Shown: positions 5,155 through 5,174 of the stretch, one piece after another
Layout of the letters: each line of letters begins with the position of its first letter
How positions within the stretch are numbered: position 1 is the stretch's first letter
Assembly: GCA_003505715.1 (NCBI GenBank)
Contig: DNXU01000341.1
Location: 4,008 to 9,181 of the forward strand
Source of the DNA: Cyanobacteria bacterium UBA8803
Lineage (GTDB): Bacteria > Cyanobacteriota > Cyanobacteriia > Cyanobacteriales > Coleofasciculaceae
Reading direction: 5' to 3'
Length of the DNA: 5,174 bases
Notes under the pieces: generated by a model
Databases searched by the model: none
Told to the model about the DNA's origin: nothing
Seen by the model: the letters and a program-made list of their open reading frames with translations, nothing else
Position numbers and translations under genes: made by a program

Positions 5155-5174
5155 AAGGATGAGGGATGAGGGAT
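5155..5174 (+). repeat. Heptamer tandem repeat AGGGATG, truncated by the window end
   Basis: AAGGATG, AGGGATG and AGGGAT follow each other, starting 2 bp after the SRPBCC stop codon and running off the window. This again is a 7-bp period placed directly at a gene's 3' end. Confidence 0.65.

Overview
The window comes from a cyanobacterium, most likely a filamentous one. It carries homologues of proteins found in oxygenic phototrophs: a Thf1/Psb29 protein, a CpcT/CpeT-family bilin lyase, a y-type thioredoxin and a cyanobacterial-style HemF. Four exact HIP1 octamers (GCGATCGC, at 354, 1451, 2030 and 3517) are present where about 0.08 would be expected by chance, and there are several short tandem repeats with a 7-bp base period. 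The genus cannot be fixed from the sequence alone.

Layout, left to right. 1-553 (-): fabG (3-oxoacyl-ACP reductase), with its C-terminus cut off by the window edge. 648-965 (+): y-type thioredoxin, divergent from fabG. 979-1015: a perfect 18-bp palindrome between convergent genes. 1102-1851 (-): thf1/psb29, with a GTG start. 1961-2575 (+): a divergent CpcT/CpeT-family protein sharing a 109-bp promoter region with thf1. 2577-2744: two abutting 14-bp-period repeat arrays of opposite strand composition that fill the convergent gap. 2746-3114 (-): a STAS-domain anti-sigma-factor antagonist with a perfect Shine-Dalgarno. 3280-4314 (-): hemF. 4315-4669: a 355-bp non-coding divergent region with decayed heptamer repeats. 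4670-5152 (+): a small SRPBCC-family protein whose true start is a GTG behind AGGAGG. 5155-5174: the beginning of another heptamer repeat, cut by the window end.

The genes look like ordinary chromosomal core and photosynthesis-support genes: fatty-acid elongation, redox control, photosystem II/FtsH maintenance, bilin attachment and protoporphyrin synthesis. hemF makes the precursor from which both chlorophyll and the bilins handled by CpcT-type lyases derive. The STAS gene lies downstream of hemF on the same strand and could be co-transcribed with it, though 165 bp rich in inverted repeats separates them. I see no mobile element, CRISPR array, defence cassette, tRNA or rRNA, and no strong case for a novel multi-gene system. 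The points most worth a second look are the mirror-composition repeat array, the divergent CpcT-like paralogue, the stem-loop-rich hemF-STAS spacer, and the two translation starts fixed by Shine-Dalgarno sequences.
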